64,000 bases of DNA, from contig NC_092628.1 of NCBI RefSeq assembly GCF_039555335.1, forward strand, positions 64,365,235 through 64,429,234. Direction: 5' to 3'. Each line of letters opens with the position of its first letter. Within the stretch, counting starts at the first letter, position 1. Source of the DNA: Amphiura filiformis. Taxonomy: Eukaryota; Echinodermata; Ophiuroidea; Amphilepidida; Amphiuridae. Under the pieces are notes generated by a model that saw only the letters and a list, made by a program, of their open reading frames with translations, did no database searches and was not told where the DNA came from. Below are positions 46,501 to 58,929 of the stretch, piece after piece. The position numbers were made by a program, and so were the translations under genes.

Positions 46501-46947
46501 TTGTTTTCTCATCAAGTAAAAATTATTTTAATAACTTGTAAAAAACAAACAAAAACGCAGTGATTTATAGTGTGCTACACACAGGCACAATGCCTAGATG
46601 TCGATCCACAAGCCTTTACAGGTTGTCACTGACCACTATGGCCCACATCATTCCATAACCCATTTAACAACAATTGCTTAGAAGTGCACACCCTTGACAT
46701 TCTACAGTTGACCTTCACAGCCAGGATCAGCTCCCAGAGTTTCGTACAGGTTACATCAAGGCAATTAGCAGTAAGTTCTTTGTCCAGGTGAATTTCAAGC
46801 TAACTCATTTTTCCACAAGAGTGACCAAATTTGTTGAAATATTTGAAACCTAACATTCACCATAGCTTGTGATGTAGTATGAGCTGAAAACAAGAAGAGA
46901 TGTCAATGCTGTTTCTTGATAGATATTCTTGAGAAAACATTGGGTTC
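43573..46947. other. Gene-free stretch (copy 2 of 32977-36340)
   Basis: Partner of the copy-1 region. Frames that are open in copy 1 (for example 35950-36246) are disrupted here, which argues against coding. Confidence 0.5.
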
Positions 46948-47161
46948 TACCGGAAAGGTTTGTCTAATGGCGCTTAGGGCTCTCTTGGCATAAGTGGAAT
47001 TTTTGGCACAAAAGTGCCCTCCCGTAAATTTCCCACCAGCTAATAAGTGCACGGAACCTTAATTCTTTTTGGGATTGCAGAGGAGGGAGCTCTCTATTTG
47101 CACATGAAATTTACTTCAAGGCAAATGAACATAAGTGCACCATTGTTTAATCTTTACGGTA
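46948..47161. mobile_element. MITE, 'taccgtaaagattcgcc' family, copy 3
   Basis: Partner of 36341-36554. Confidence 0.7.
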
Positions 47162-48418
47162 TTCACCTTAGATAGATTAGAAAATAATTATGTGAAAAAG
47201 ATACAATTTTGCCAAAAATGTTGGCATCAGAGCTGAGATGAGTTCTTTTTATGAGCTTGTTACAAGCTCCCCTAGAAAGTGTTTCTCACATACTTGCCAG
47301 AATGCAAATGAAGTTTAGCTGTTATTAACTGAATCCAAGCTACGAAAGTCTTTAAAAGTACAATGTGTTCTGCGAGCTTGGTGGTTAATGATGAATTTGT
47401 TGTAGTTCAAATGATAAACGTCAGTTAAGTGCACATGTTATTGTCTGGAAGTAACAAAAACATTGTTGGATTTTCCTCAGGGATTTTCCTGAATGGGGAC
47501 ACAATTACAAAATATTGTGTTTAATATGCTAAAATGTTAAAGAATATGTTGCATTGTTCAGAATAGTTTGTTGTATGCTTTAACTGTGGTCACTATTATT
47601 ATTTTATTTCTTATGTTTCTTGTACATTGTAGGCATAACTTTTGGTCATTATTTACAAAACAAAAAATTTGAAACCATTTGATAATATGTGATGCGATCA
47701 AGCAAAATCAGTCGGGACTAGGGGGATTATTGATTTTGAGATATAGCAAAACAAAGGACATATTTCCTTTTGTTTCCTCTTGTTTTGGAAACTCTTTAAT
47801 TGCTCATATCTTTGGAATTGGATGTTCAATTTCAATGGGATTTTCTGCAAAAATATTTTACTATAATATAAGAAACTGAAAATTCGATATTTCTGAGTTC
47901 CAACTGATTTTGCTTGATTGCATCACATATCTGTTTTTACCCATATGACTCATATTATAAGGGTAACCACCAATTGTTTACTCTAGCTGAATTGTATCAG
48001 CCTAGAATTATGAGCCAGATTATCATGCATTTAGTATTGTATAAATATGATACCTTATTTTAATCACTATGACGTAATACATGTTTGTGTAATGTTTTAA
48101 ATCAATCGGAACAATGTCAAATGTTGACCCTCCATATAAACCGTTCCCCCTGTACTGTATAAACATTGCCCTCATAAAAAATTATCCATGGTGGATTTTG
48201 AATAATTATCTAATTGTTCTGTTAGATGCTTCTGAGAACATATCTTTTCCACCATTTTTTCCAAATAGAGCATTTTTTTGTTTATAACTAGCCTAATCAT
48301 CTAATTCAGAACTTATGTTATCCATTGCTTGGAAGTGTCTGTGCCTCTGTCAAAACGTTGGTCTCATGAATAGCACATCCAGTATTACAACCAATTTTTG
48401 TGTCAAAGCTGCACTATG

Positions 48419-49299
48419 CAGTGGTGTAGATTTCTTTTTGACATGGGGGAGGGATTAGGGTTGGAAAAATCTGTGGAAGTATTGTAAATCCATCACCTTT
48501 TGGTGACAGAATAAGGTTATGGTAAAAATGGTACAAATTTTGCCATATTGAAGCTAAAACGATTAAATATGGTGCAAAAGTGGAACATATTCTTTCAAAG
48601 AGTGCAAAATTTTGCATGTGTCAAAATTGGTGAGGGGGATGATTGTATGGACCATCTCCCTTACCAAAATATTGGGGATATTCATCCCCGGGATATTCAT
48701 CCCCCAAGATCTACTCCTATGGCACTATGGGAAAACACTTTCATATATCGGTGGTGTTCAAGGTCATATATAGGTATTTTTCTTCATTATTATATTCTCT
48801 TTCAATTTTTGTCTGCTCTGCAACCCCTCTTTCGTTGAATTTCAGGATTCCCATAGCTTCTATATTTCCTTGGCTCACACATGATGACTTATACATGTAT
48901 TATTTTACTGTATTATGGTGAGTGAAAACTAAAACAGAACTGAAAAAGTAGATTGTTGATCGTAATTATTTTTGGTTTTCAAAATTATTCTTGGGCTAAT
49001 GGCTCCTCCACAGCCTTTAAGTCTGGATCTTTGCTTACTACCATATATGATAACCCCCCCCCCCAATATTTTGATATAAAGGGGGGATGGTCCATACAAT
49101 CATCCCTCCATGACTTCATATTTGGCCTAAACATTTCAAATTTTTGCACTCTTCGCACACATTTTTGCACAATATTTCATCATTTTAGCTTCAATATGGC
49201 CATATGGCCACATTTTCTGTGCGCTTTACGTGCATTTGTACCATAAACTTTTTTCCAACCCCATTCCTCTCTAATGTCAAAAATATATCTATGCCACTG
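48419..49299. mobile_element. Long-TIR element, copy 2
   Basis: Partner of 37816-38694. Confidence 0.78.
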
Positions 49300-49343
49300 A
49301 GTAAAAAGTAGTACACACTTTTTAGTACAATACATCCAAAGGA

Positions 49344-49870
49344 CTTAAGGGATCTAAAATGAGCGTTTACTGCGTTTCGACAGTATTTTTTGTGGGACAT
49401 GAGAGCACCTCAGACCTATCGAATTGCATTCTGAATACGAAGCATGTCTTTCTGATATCAAATAATTTTCATTTTTTGAAAATTTGATATTTTTGACCTT
49501 TCATATTGAAGATATGGATTTTTTTCCCAAAAGACCTAATTTTTTTTGGTGTTTTGGGAAAAAAATCCATATCTTCAATACTGTAAAGGTCAAAATTTTC
49601 AATTGATCGTCAGCTTTTCATCCCATCTACATACACTTTAAGTATAAATCATCAGATTTATAAAGTTTACTTCAAGTACTGTTAAATATCAAAAATATCA
49701 ATTTTTAATGATTTGCCATAAAATGTGTATTAAATTGCTAATTTCAAAAAATCAAAATTATTTGATATCAGAATGACTTTCTTCAGTATTCAGAATGCAA
49801 TTGATATGTCTGATGTGATCTAATGTCCCAAAATAAATACTGTCCAAACGTTCATACCCCAGCCCTTAAG
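49344..49870. mobile_element. Long foldback MITE (CTTAAGGG ends), copy 2
   Basis: Partner of 38739-39299, shorter because ~37 bases between two gaaaat-like repeats are missing. Confidence 0.78.
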
Positions 49871-50822
49871 GCAATTAATGAAGTGACACAGGAGCTGGAT
49901 CAGATAATAACACCAACTGGTTAGGCAGACATTTATAATAGTCCTGCACCATTTATATCAAAGTGTTCAGTCACTAATAGTTGCATGTTTTAAGCATTTT
50001 ATTCAGCTTTAATCAAGAAAAAATCATTACAAATGTATAATAAATCAAATTTATTTAAAATTTAATAAATAGTTAAAGACCTTATTTTGACTTTACGTAT
50101 TTGTTTTCTTACTTGTTGCATGTCCAATCCCCCCCCCCCAGGTCACCTCAGAGCCATTCTGCCTGTGTGGGCAATATCAGAATCAGTTCCTCTTTCTCTA
50201 TGAATACCCTTAGATAATCTATGGAATACCAAACTATACAAAAAACTTATACAAAAATGCAGTGTAACTTAACCGAATAACCCCTTTGTTCACCTCATAA
50301 TCATTGTGACTGGAAATAGAAGCTGTAAGGGATTTGCTCATGCAATAATTATGAGAGGGTATTGCCCCCCCGGCCTGTCAAATATCGTTTGTCTTCCCCC
50401 GGGGTCTTCCCGCTTGGCTTCCCCCCACCCCTTTGCATATTGCAAATATTTTTGGTAACCCAATTTGAAAACCTAAAAGATGTGCCCAAGAATGTGTCCC
50501 AACAATTGCTTGCATCCCCTTTTGACCTGCCTCCCCTTTTTGGCTCGCTATCCCTAGATCTCATAATCATTGTACATCCCGTTCAGGGCTGCCTCATTTT
50601 GTTTGTGTGATTCAAGGGAAATCCTGGGAAATAAGTGCTGCATGTTTAGGAATGTCTACAGACCAATAATTTGGCGCAGTTAATTAAAAAACTTCAAACA
50701 AGCAGATAATGGAACTGGTGTTAAGCTTACTAGTGAAACTTGCTTGCTTACTTGATTATTTCGGGTGGTTTTTCCGAACCACAACAGCTTTCCATATCCT
50801 CCTGTCCTGCAACGCCGTTCCT

Positions 50823-51330
50823 AGGTCAGATGCTTCCAGTCCTGTGTCTTGCTTGAGTACCTATGTCTACCAGGGTTTCTTGTTCCATGTTTGGGTGTCC
50901 AGTTTATCAGGTTGGCGACAGGTTTACACTTGCTCCTGAAGCAGTGCCCAGCAAAGCGTGTTCTCCTCTCTCTGATCTTCTCTGAGAGTCTTGGAAGGTC
51001 TTCATACAGCTCTTTGTTGCTTATGGGCTGCTTCCAATGGATGTTGTACACTGTCCTAATCAGTCTGGTGTAACAGCCGTCCAGCTCTTTATATATTATA
51101 TGTTAGCACAGACTCCACTGTTGCACTGAAGACCCGCAGTTTGAATTTCTTCGGTAGAGCAGACTTCCAGATCTTGCTTAGGCTGTTGCATGCTCTCCAA
51201 GCTGCTGCCTTGCGTGTTTTGACATCATGCTCTGTGCTACCATCCATGCTCTGAGATATTTGAAGTCTTTCACCTCATCTAGCTTTGTGCCATTATTTGT
51301 GCTGATGTTAACTTGCTGATCTTGGTTAAA
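50823..51330 (-). mobile_element. LINE C-terminal region (second LINE type)
   Basis: Minus-strand translation in more than one frame gives VNISTNNGTKLDEVKDFKYL and then a tail with YNIHWKQPISNKELYEDLP, FAGHCFRSKCKPVANLI and HGTRNPGRHRYS. This is the post-RT tail of a LINE whose RT core is absent. At least two frameshifts break it. The copy before the gap (to 40247) is cut inside this same region. Confidence 0.7.
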
Positions 51331-52430
51331 GGACATAAACCTTGTTTCTAAAAGATCAGTTTGAAGTTGGGATGCAGTTTCTGAAGAACAAAGAAGGGTA
51401 GTATCATCAGCATACATCACAGATTTACATGATACACTTTGTGGTAAAGTATTTACAAAAATTATGAAGAGAAGTGGTCCTAAGATAGACCCTTGAGGTA
51501 TGTTTACAGGTTTAAAGTCAGAAAGAACCGAGTTAATATTTACACACTGATTTCTATTACTCAAATAAGATTTGAACCATTCAAGTTCATATCCATTAAC
51601 ACCATACATACAAAGTCTATTTAAAAGTAGATTATGATTTACAGTGTCAAAGGCTTTCTTCAAGTCAAGAAAAATAGCACCTACACTACAGCACGACGAT
51701 TATTCATATTTTTCAAAATATAATCTTGAACATCAAGTAAAGTAGTGGCACAAGAATGATTAGGACGAAAACCAGATTGACTTGGGGAAAGAATGCCTTT
51801 AACACTGAGATAGTCATAAAGTTGATTATGAATTGCACGTTCAATAATTTTTGAAATGATGGGTAAAACTGATATAGGGCGATAGTTACCAACATCATCT
51901 TTATCGCCATCTTTGTATATCGGTGTTACCTTGGCTCTCTTCCAATCAGTTGGAAATGTTGATGAATAAAGTGAGAGGTTACAAATGTAAGCAATAGATT
52001 CACAAATAATAGGAGAGGCTAACTTGAGAAGTTTGATATGTAAACCAAGACCTGTTGCTTTATCATTTGAAAACTTACAAATTTGTTCATGAACAAAGTC
52101 GGAGGTAATTGTACTGAAATTGAAATTAACCTCAGAAGACGAGCATGATTCACCTATGTCTTCATTAATGTCATCAAAATTACTTGCAAGAGTAGTGCCA
52201 ACTGATGTGAAATAAGTGTTAAATTCATTAGCAGTATCTGTAGCATTTAAACTTGTCCCATTCTTTTGTATATTAGCGACATTTACTTTGACTTTACTTG
52301 GAACAACTTTCTTAATTGCTTGCCATAACTTTTTGGGATCATTTATATTATCATTAATGGCATCAGTACAGTGTTTCTTTTTAAGATATCTGTTACGAAT
52401 ATTACATTTATTACGAATGTAGACCTATAT
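51331..52430 (-). mobile_element. LINE reverse-transcriptase core, jockey/CR1-like, broken
   Basis: Minus-strand reading: WKRAKVTPIYKDGDKDDVGN, YRPISVLPIISKIIERAI, SPSQSGFRPNHSC, then after a one-base frameshift near 51676 FLDLKKAFDTVNHNLLLNRL, PQGSILGPLLFIIF and the catalytic YADDTTLL. These are RT palm motifs in the correct order for a jockey/CR1-type LINE. The endonuclease domain is not seen. The frameshift makes it inactive. Confidence 0.85.
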
Positions 52431-52784
52431 TCTGAATAAAATAATTTTGCTCCAACAACCACCTCCACGTGATCTACCATTTCTTAACAATAGTAACCGA
52501 AGTGGTAACCTGAGCTTTATTCCTTTTTATTTGAAAACAATCCTCTTACATACCATGCAAACGGTTTTACACCTCTCCCACTGCAATAAATATGCTTTGC
52601 ATTTCCAAATCGTTCTTTGCTTTCTATGCTAATATTACATTATTGTTTTAAAGAAAAAAAAGTACCAAACGGTTACATTGAATGCAGCACATTACATCAA
52701 AGCTCCATTGGGCGCCCCATTCCTTTTTTAAAGGAATTTTTATTTTAATCTTAAATCGAAAGACGATATTTCGTTTTAATTTAA
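52431..52784. other. Gene-free stretch
   Basis: AT-rich sequence between the LINE and the signal-peptide ORF. It may include a promoter for the latter, but no clear TATA element can be defended. Confidence 0.35.
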
Positions 52785-52866
52785 ATGATGAAGGTGGCCA
52801 TATTTCTGACGTTGTTTGTCGTCGGCTCCTTGGCAGCTGGGGCTAAACTGCAGGATCGTGATATCG
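52785..52866 (+). CDS. Possible first exon with signal peptide (secreted protein), truncated
   Basis: ATG at 52785 opens MMKVAIFLTLFVVGSLAAG then AKLQDRDIA: a charged N-terminus, a hydrophobic core of ~12 residues and a small-residue AAG-A cleavage context, so a textbook signal peptide. After about 27 codons the frame runs into the palindromic repeat array and becomes repetitive (TAVSFFLQVL three times). This looks like the first exon of a secreted protein cut by the insertion, or a chance ORF. No family is recognised and the rest of the protein is not found. Confidence 0.4.
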
Positions 52867-53100
52867 CAGTCACGGCTGTGTCTTTTTTCTTACAGGTTCT
52901 TACAAAGCCGTTGACGTTAGTCACGGCTGTGTCTTTTTTCTTACAGGTTCTTTACACAGCCGTGACGTTAGTCACGGCTGTGTCTTTTTTCTTACAGGTT
53001 CTTTCTTTCTTTCTTTCTTCTTTCTTCTTTACACAGCCGTGACGTTAGTCACGGCTGTGTCTTTTTTCTTACAGGTTCTTTCTTTCTTTCTTTCTTCTTT
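52867..53100. repeat. Short array of palindromic Helitron-like 5' ends
   Basis: Four units of a ~60-base repeat: the 13-bp arms ACACAGCCGTGAC / GTCACGGCTGTGT around GTTA (perfect at 52954-52983 and 53031-53060), each followed by tcttttttcttacaggttc and CTTT-rich runs. The same block starts several of the large units further right. Confidence 0.85.
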
Positions 53101-54149
53101 CTTTCTTCTGTCAACCATTACATTTGCTCTAGCACTCACATGCTTACATCGATTTTGACCTAACTTGGTCACAATGATCATTAACCGTGCCCCTACATGT
53201 CACATGAAACTTGTTGGGTCAAAGGTCACGCAGGGGTCACGGGGGTCAAAAACGTGATTTCAGCTCAAAATGCACCTTCTACAAATTAGGTAGGACAGAG
53301 ACGCCACTTGCACACATGCATTGTAATTACCCAGTGTCTATAAGGTGTGCACAGATTTGGGGTCAAAGGTCATTAAGGGTTCACTTCCGGTATAAAACGA
53401 AAAACCTTCAAAATTTTTTATTAGCTCAGTAAAACATGGGACAGTAACGGTATGTTCACATATGATCTGCAGTCACCCAATGTATATGTGGTATTTTTTT
53501 TTATTTGGGGTCAAAGCTCATTAAGGGGTTACTTTCGGTCTAAAAAGCACGACGCTTTAACCGGCCTCTCGTATCACGAAATTATGTGGGACAGAGACGC
53601 CACTTGCACACATGCATTGTTATTACCCAGTGTCTATGGGGTGTACACAGATTTGGGGTCAAAGGTCATTAAGGGGTCACTTCCGGTATAAAACGAAATA
53701 CCTTCAAAAATTTTTATTTGCTAAGAAAAACATAGGACAGTAACGCATGAATTGTGGTTACCCAGTTTATATGTGGTATTATTTTATTTGGGGTCAAAGG
53801 TCATTAAGGGGTCACTTCCGGTATAAAACGAAATACCTTTAAAATGCTTCTTCTTCCACAAATTACGAGGACAGTGACGCCACTTGCACACATGCATTGT
53901 TATAACACAGTGTCTATATGGTGTACACACATTTGGGGTCAATGGTCAGTAAGGAGTCACTTCTGGTATAAAACGATATACCTTCAAAATGGCCCTTCTG
54001 CCACAAAAAGCATAGCAAAGTGATGCCACATGGACACGTGCATTGACATTAGCCAATGTCTATGGGGTTTTCATATATTTTGGGGTCAAAGGTGATTAAG
54101 GGGTCACCACACGGCTGTGTTCGTGGTCTTAGACCACAGCTAAGTCTAG
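53097..54149 (+). mobile_element. Helitron/Helentron-like unit 1
   Basis: Starts near tctgtcaaccattacatttg and ends with hairpin GTGGTC-TTA-GACCAC (54123-54137), then AGCTAAGT and CTAG (54146-54149), followed by T. The hairpin ends 12 bases from the CTAG terminus, as in Helitrons. Inside are about seven ~148-bp repeats. No Rep/helicase ORF, so non-autonomous. The family call is inferred from termini. Confidence 0.65.
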
Positions 54150-55220
54150 TTCTTCTTCTTTCTTCTGTCAACCATTACATTTGCTCTAGCACTCACATGC
54201 TTACATCGATTTTGACCTAACTTGGTCACAATGATCATTGACTGTGCCCCTACATGTCACCTGAAACTTGTGGGGTCAAAGGTCACGCAGGGGTCACAGG
54301 GGTCAAACTCGTGATTTCAACTCAAAATGCATCTTCTCCTACAAATTACGTAGGACAGTGACGCCACTTGCACACATGCATTGTAATTATCCAGTGTCTA
54401 TGTTGTGTACACAGATTTGGGGTCAAAGGTCATTAAGGGGTCACTTCCGGTATAAAACGAAAAACCTTCAAAAAATTTTATTAGCTAAGTAAAACATAGC
54501 ACAGTAACGGTATGTTCACATATGATCTGCAGTCACCCAATGTATATGTGGTCTTTTTCTTATTTGGGGTCAAAGCTCATTAAGGGGTCACTTCCGGTAT
54601 AAAACAAAATACCTTTAAAATGCATCTTCTTCCACAGATTCTGTAGGACAGTGACGCCACTTTCACACATGCATTGTCATTACCCAGTGTCTATGGGGTG
54701 TACACATATTTGGGGTCAAAGGTCATTAAGGGGTCACTTCCGGTATAAAATGAAAAACCTTCAAACATTTTTATTTGCTAAGAAAAACATAGGACAGTAA
54801 CCGTATGCTCACACATGAATTGTGGTTACCCAGTTTATATGTAGTATTATTTTATTTGGGGTCAAAGGTCATTAAGGTTCACTTCCGGTATAAAACGAAA
54901 TACCTTTAAAATGCTTCTTCTTCCACAAATTACGTAGGACAGTGACGCCACTTGCACACATGCATTGTTATAACACAGTGTCTATATGGTGTACACACAT
55001 TTGGGGTCAAAGGTCAGTAAGGGGTCACTTCCGGTATAAAACGATATACCTTCAAAATGCCCTTCTGCCACAAAAAGCATAGCAAAGTGATGCCACATGG
55101 ACACGTGCATTGACATTTAATAGCCAATGTCTATGGGGTTTTCATATATTTTGGGGTCAAAGGTGATTAAAGGGTCATAACACGGCTGTGTTCGTGGTCT
55201 TAGACCACAGCTAAGTCTAG
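54150..55220 (+). mobile_element. Helitron/Helentron-like unit 2
   Basis: Same start, internal repeats and 3' hairpin-CTAG (55217-55220). It follows unit 1 without intervening DNA apart from a CTT-rich run. Confidence 0.65.
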
Positions 55221-56258
55221 TTCTTCTTTCTGTCAACCATTACATTTGCTCTAGCACTCACATGCTTACACCGATTTTGACCTAACTTGGTCACAATGAT
55301 TATTGACGGTGCCCCTACATGTCACATGAAACTCGTGGGATCAAAGGTCACGCAGGGGTCACAGGGGTCAAAAACGCGATTTTAACTCAAAATGCATCTT
55401 CTCCTACAAATTACATAGGACAGTGACGCCACTTGCACACATGCATTGTAATTACCCAGTGTCTATAGGGTGTACACAGATTTGGTCAAAGGTCATTAAG
55501 GGGTCACTTCCGGTTTAAAACGAAATACCTTCAAATATTTTTATTAGCTAAGGAAAAAATAGGACAGTAACGATATGTTCACATATGAGTTGCAGTTACT
55601 CAATGTATATGTGGTATTTTTTTTGTTTGAGGTCAAAGGTCATTAAGGGGCCACTTCCGGTATAAATCGAAATACCTTTAAAATGCATCTTCTCCCACAA
55701 ATTACGTAGGACAGTAACGCCATTTGCACACATGCATTGTTATTACCTAGTGTCAATGTGGTGTACACAGATTTGAGGTCAAAGGTCATTAAGGGGTCAC
55801 TTCCGGTATAAATTGAAATATCTTCAAAAAATTTCATTAGCTAAGAAAAACATAGGAGAGTGATGGTATGTTCACACAATGTATATATGGTATTTTTTAT
55901 TTGGGGTCAAAGGTCATTAAGGGGTCATTTCCGGTATAAAACGAAATACCTTTAAAATGCATCTTCACCCACAAATTACGTAGGACAGTGATGCCACTTG
56001 CACACGTGCATTGTTATTACCCAGTGTCTATGGGGTGTACACAAATTTGGGGTCAAAGGTCATTAAGGGGTCACTTCCGGTCTGAGACAAAAAACCTTCA
56101 AAAGGCCCCTTCTGCCACAACATGGCAAAGTTATGCCACGTGCACACATACATTGACATTATCCAATGTCTATGGGGTTTTCATATATTTTGGGATCAAA
56201 GGTCATTAAGGGGTTACAACACGGCTGTGTTCGTGGGTTAGACCACAGCTAAGTCTAG
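55221..56258 (+). mobile_element. Helitron/Helentron-like unit 3
   Basis: Same layout. The 3' hairpin is slightly altered (gtgggttagaccac). CTAG at 56255-56258. Confidence 0.63.
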
Positions 56259-57380
56259 TTACACAGCCGTGACGTTAGTCACGGCTGTGTCTTTGTTCTT
56301 ACAGGTTCTTTCTTTCTTCTTTCTTCTTTCTGTCAACCATTACATTTGCTCTAGCACTCACATGCTTACATCGATTTTGACCTAACTTGGTCACAATGAT
56401 CATTGACCGTGCCCCTACACGTCACATGAAACTTGTGGGGTCAAAGGTCACGCAGGGGTCATAGGGGTCAAAAACGTGATTTCAACTAAAAATGCATCTT
56501 CTCCTACAGATTACGTACGAGAGTAACACCACTTGCACACATGCATTGTTATTAACCAGTGTCTATATGGTGTACACAGATTTGGGGTCAAAGGTCATTA
56601 AGGGGTCACTTCCGGTATAAAACGAAAAACCTTCACAAATTTTTATTAGCTAAGTAAAACATAGCGCAGTAACGGTATGTTCACATATGATCTGCAGTTA
56701 CCCAATGTATATGTGGTATTTTTTTAATTGGGGTCAAAGCTCATTAAGGGTCACTTCCGGTATAAAAAAGAAATACCTTTAAATGCATCTTCTTCCACAA
56801 ATTATGTGGGACAGAGATGTCACTTGCACACATGCATTGTTATTACCCAGTGTCTATGGGGTGTACACAGATTTGGGGTCAAAGGTCATTAAGGGGCCAC
56901 TTCCGGTATAAATTGAAATATCTTCAAAAACATTTATTAGCTAAGAAAAACATAGGAGAGTAATGGTATGTTCACACATGAATTGTGTTTAACCAATGTA
57001 TATATGATATTTTTTATTTGGGGTCAAAGGTCATTAAGGGGTCATTTCCGGTATAAAACGAAATACCTTTAAAATGCATCTTCTCCCACAAATTACTCAG
57101 GACAGTGATGCCACTTACACACATGCAATGTTATTACCCAGTGTTTATGGGGTGTACACAGATTTGGGGTCAAAGGTCATTAAGGGGCCACTTCCGGTCT
57201 GAGACGAAAAACTTTCAAAATGCCCCTTCTGCCACAAATAACATGGCAAAATAATGCCACGTGCACGCATACATTGACATTAGCCAATGCCTTTGGGGTT
57301 TTCATATATTTTGGGGTCAAAGGTCATTAAGAGGTCACAACACGGCTGTGTTCGTGGTCTTAGACCACAGCTAAGTCTAG
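56259..57380 (+). mobile_element. Helitron/Helentron-like unit 4 (with 5' palindrome)
   Basis: Opens with the perfect ACACAGCCGTGAC palindrome (56261-56290) directly after the previous CTAG. Ends CTAG 57377-57380. Confidence 0.65.
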
Positions 57381-58929
57381 TTACACAGCCGTGACGGTAG
57401 TCACGGCTGTGTCTTTTTTCTTACAGGTTCTTCTTCTTCTTCTGTCAATTTTTACATTGCTCTAACACTCACATGCTTACATCGATTTTGACCTAACTTA
57501 GTCACAATGATCATTCACCTTGCACCTACAAGTTACATGAAACTCATGGGGTCAAAGGTCACGCAGAGGTCATAGGGGTCAAAACGTGATTTCAACTAAA
57601 ATGCATCTTCTCCCACAACTTACGTAGGACAGCGACGCCACTAGCACACATGCATTAATATTACCCAGTGTCTATGTGGTGTACACAGATTTGGGGTCAA
57701 AGGTCATTAAGGGGACACTTCCGGTATAAAACGAAATACCTTCAAAATTTTTTATTAGCTAAACAAACTATAGGGCAGTAACGGTATGTTCACATCTGAG
57801 TTGCAGTTACCTAGTGTATATGTGATATTTTTTATATGGGTCAAAGGTCATTAAGGGGTCACTTCCGGTATAAAACGAAATAACCTTTAAAATGCATCTT
57901 CTCCCACAAATTACGTAGGACAGTGACGCCACTTGCACACATGTATTGTAATTACCTAGTGTCTATAGGGTGTACACAGATTTGGGTTCAAAGGTCATTA
58001 AGGGGTCACTTCCGGTATAAAACGAAATACTTTCAAAATTTTTATTAGCTAAACAAACTATAGGGCAGTAACGGTATGTTCACATCTGAGTTGCAGTTAC
58101 CTAGTGTATATGTGATATTTTTTTTATATGGGTCAAAGGTCATTAAGGGGTCACTTCCGGTATAAAACGAAATAACCTTTAAAATGCATCTTCTCCCACA
58201 AATTACGTAGGACAGTGACGCCACTTGCACACATGTATTGTAATTACCTAGTGTCTATAGGGTGTACACAGATTTGGGGTCAAAGGTCATTAAGGGGTCA
58301 CTTCCGGTATAAAACGAAATACCTTCAAAAAATTTTATTAGCTAAGTAAAACACGGGACAGTAACGGTATATTCACACAGAATCTGCAGTCACCCAATGT
58401 ATATGTGGTATTTTTTTATTTGGGGTCAAATCTCATTAAGGGGTCACTTCCGGTATAAAACGAAATACCTTTAAAATGCATCTTCTTCCACAGATTATGT
58501 AGGACAGTGACGCCACTTGCACACATGCATTGTTATTACCCAGGGTCGCTGGGGTGTTCACCGAGTGGGGGGCCAAGGGCATTAAGGGGTCACTTCCGGT
58601 ATAAAATGAAAAACCTTCAAATTTTTGTATTTGCTAAGAAAAACATAGGACAGTAACGGTATGTTCACACATGAATTGTGGTTACCCAATTCATATGTGG
58701 TATTTTTTATTTGGGGTCAAATGTCATTAAGGGGTCACTTCCGGTCTGAGACGAAAAACCTTCAAAATGCCCCTTCTGCCACAAGTAAAATGGCAAAGTG
58801 AAGCCACGTGCACACATGCGTTGACATTAGCCAATGTCTATGGGCGTTTTCATATATTTTGGGGGTCAAAGGTCATTAAAGGGTCTCAACACGGCTGTGT
58901 TCGTGGTCTTAGACCACAGCTAAGTCTAG
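57381..58929 (+). mobile_element. Helitron/Helentron-like unit 5 (longest, with internal duplication)
   Basis: 5' palindrome at 57383-57412. Extra length comes from an additional ~300-bp internal dimer: 57735-57985 and 58035-58285 are nearly identical. Ends CTAG 58926-58929. Confidence 0.65.

Larger units (their letters stand above)
40448..50824. repeat. Large duplicated segment, copy 2 (contig start after gap)
   Basis: Collinear with 29849-40247. Its first base follows the gap and its last matching base pairs with the last base before the gap. It therefore represents the same locus read into a second contig. All internal elements of copy 1 are present: 42160, 42605, 43171, 46948, 48419 and 49344. 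Confidence 0.93.

Noticed and set aside
29849..50824. Genuine recent tandem duplication giving two HIRIP3 3' ends
   Set aside because: Not excluded, but the gap falls exactly at the junction, which favours unmerged contigs or haplotypes.
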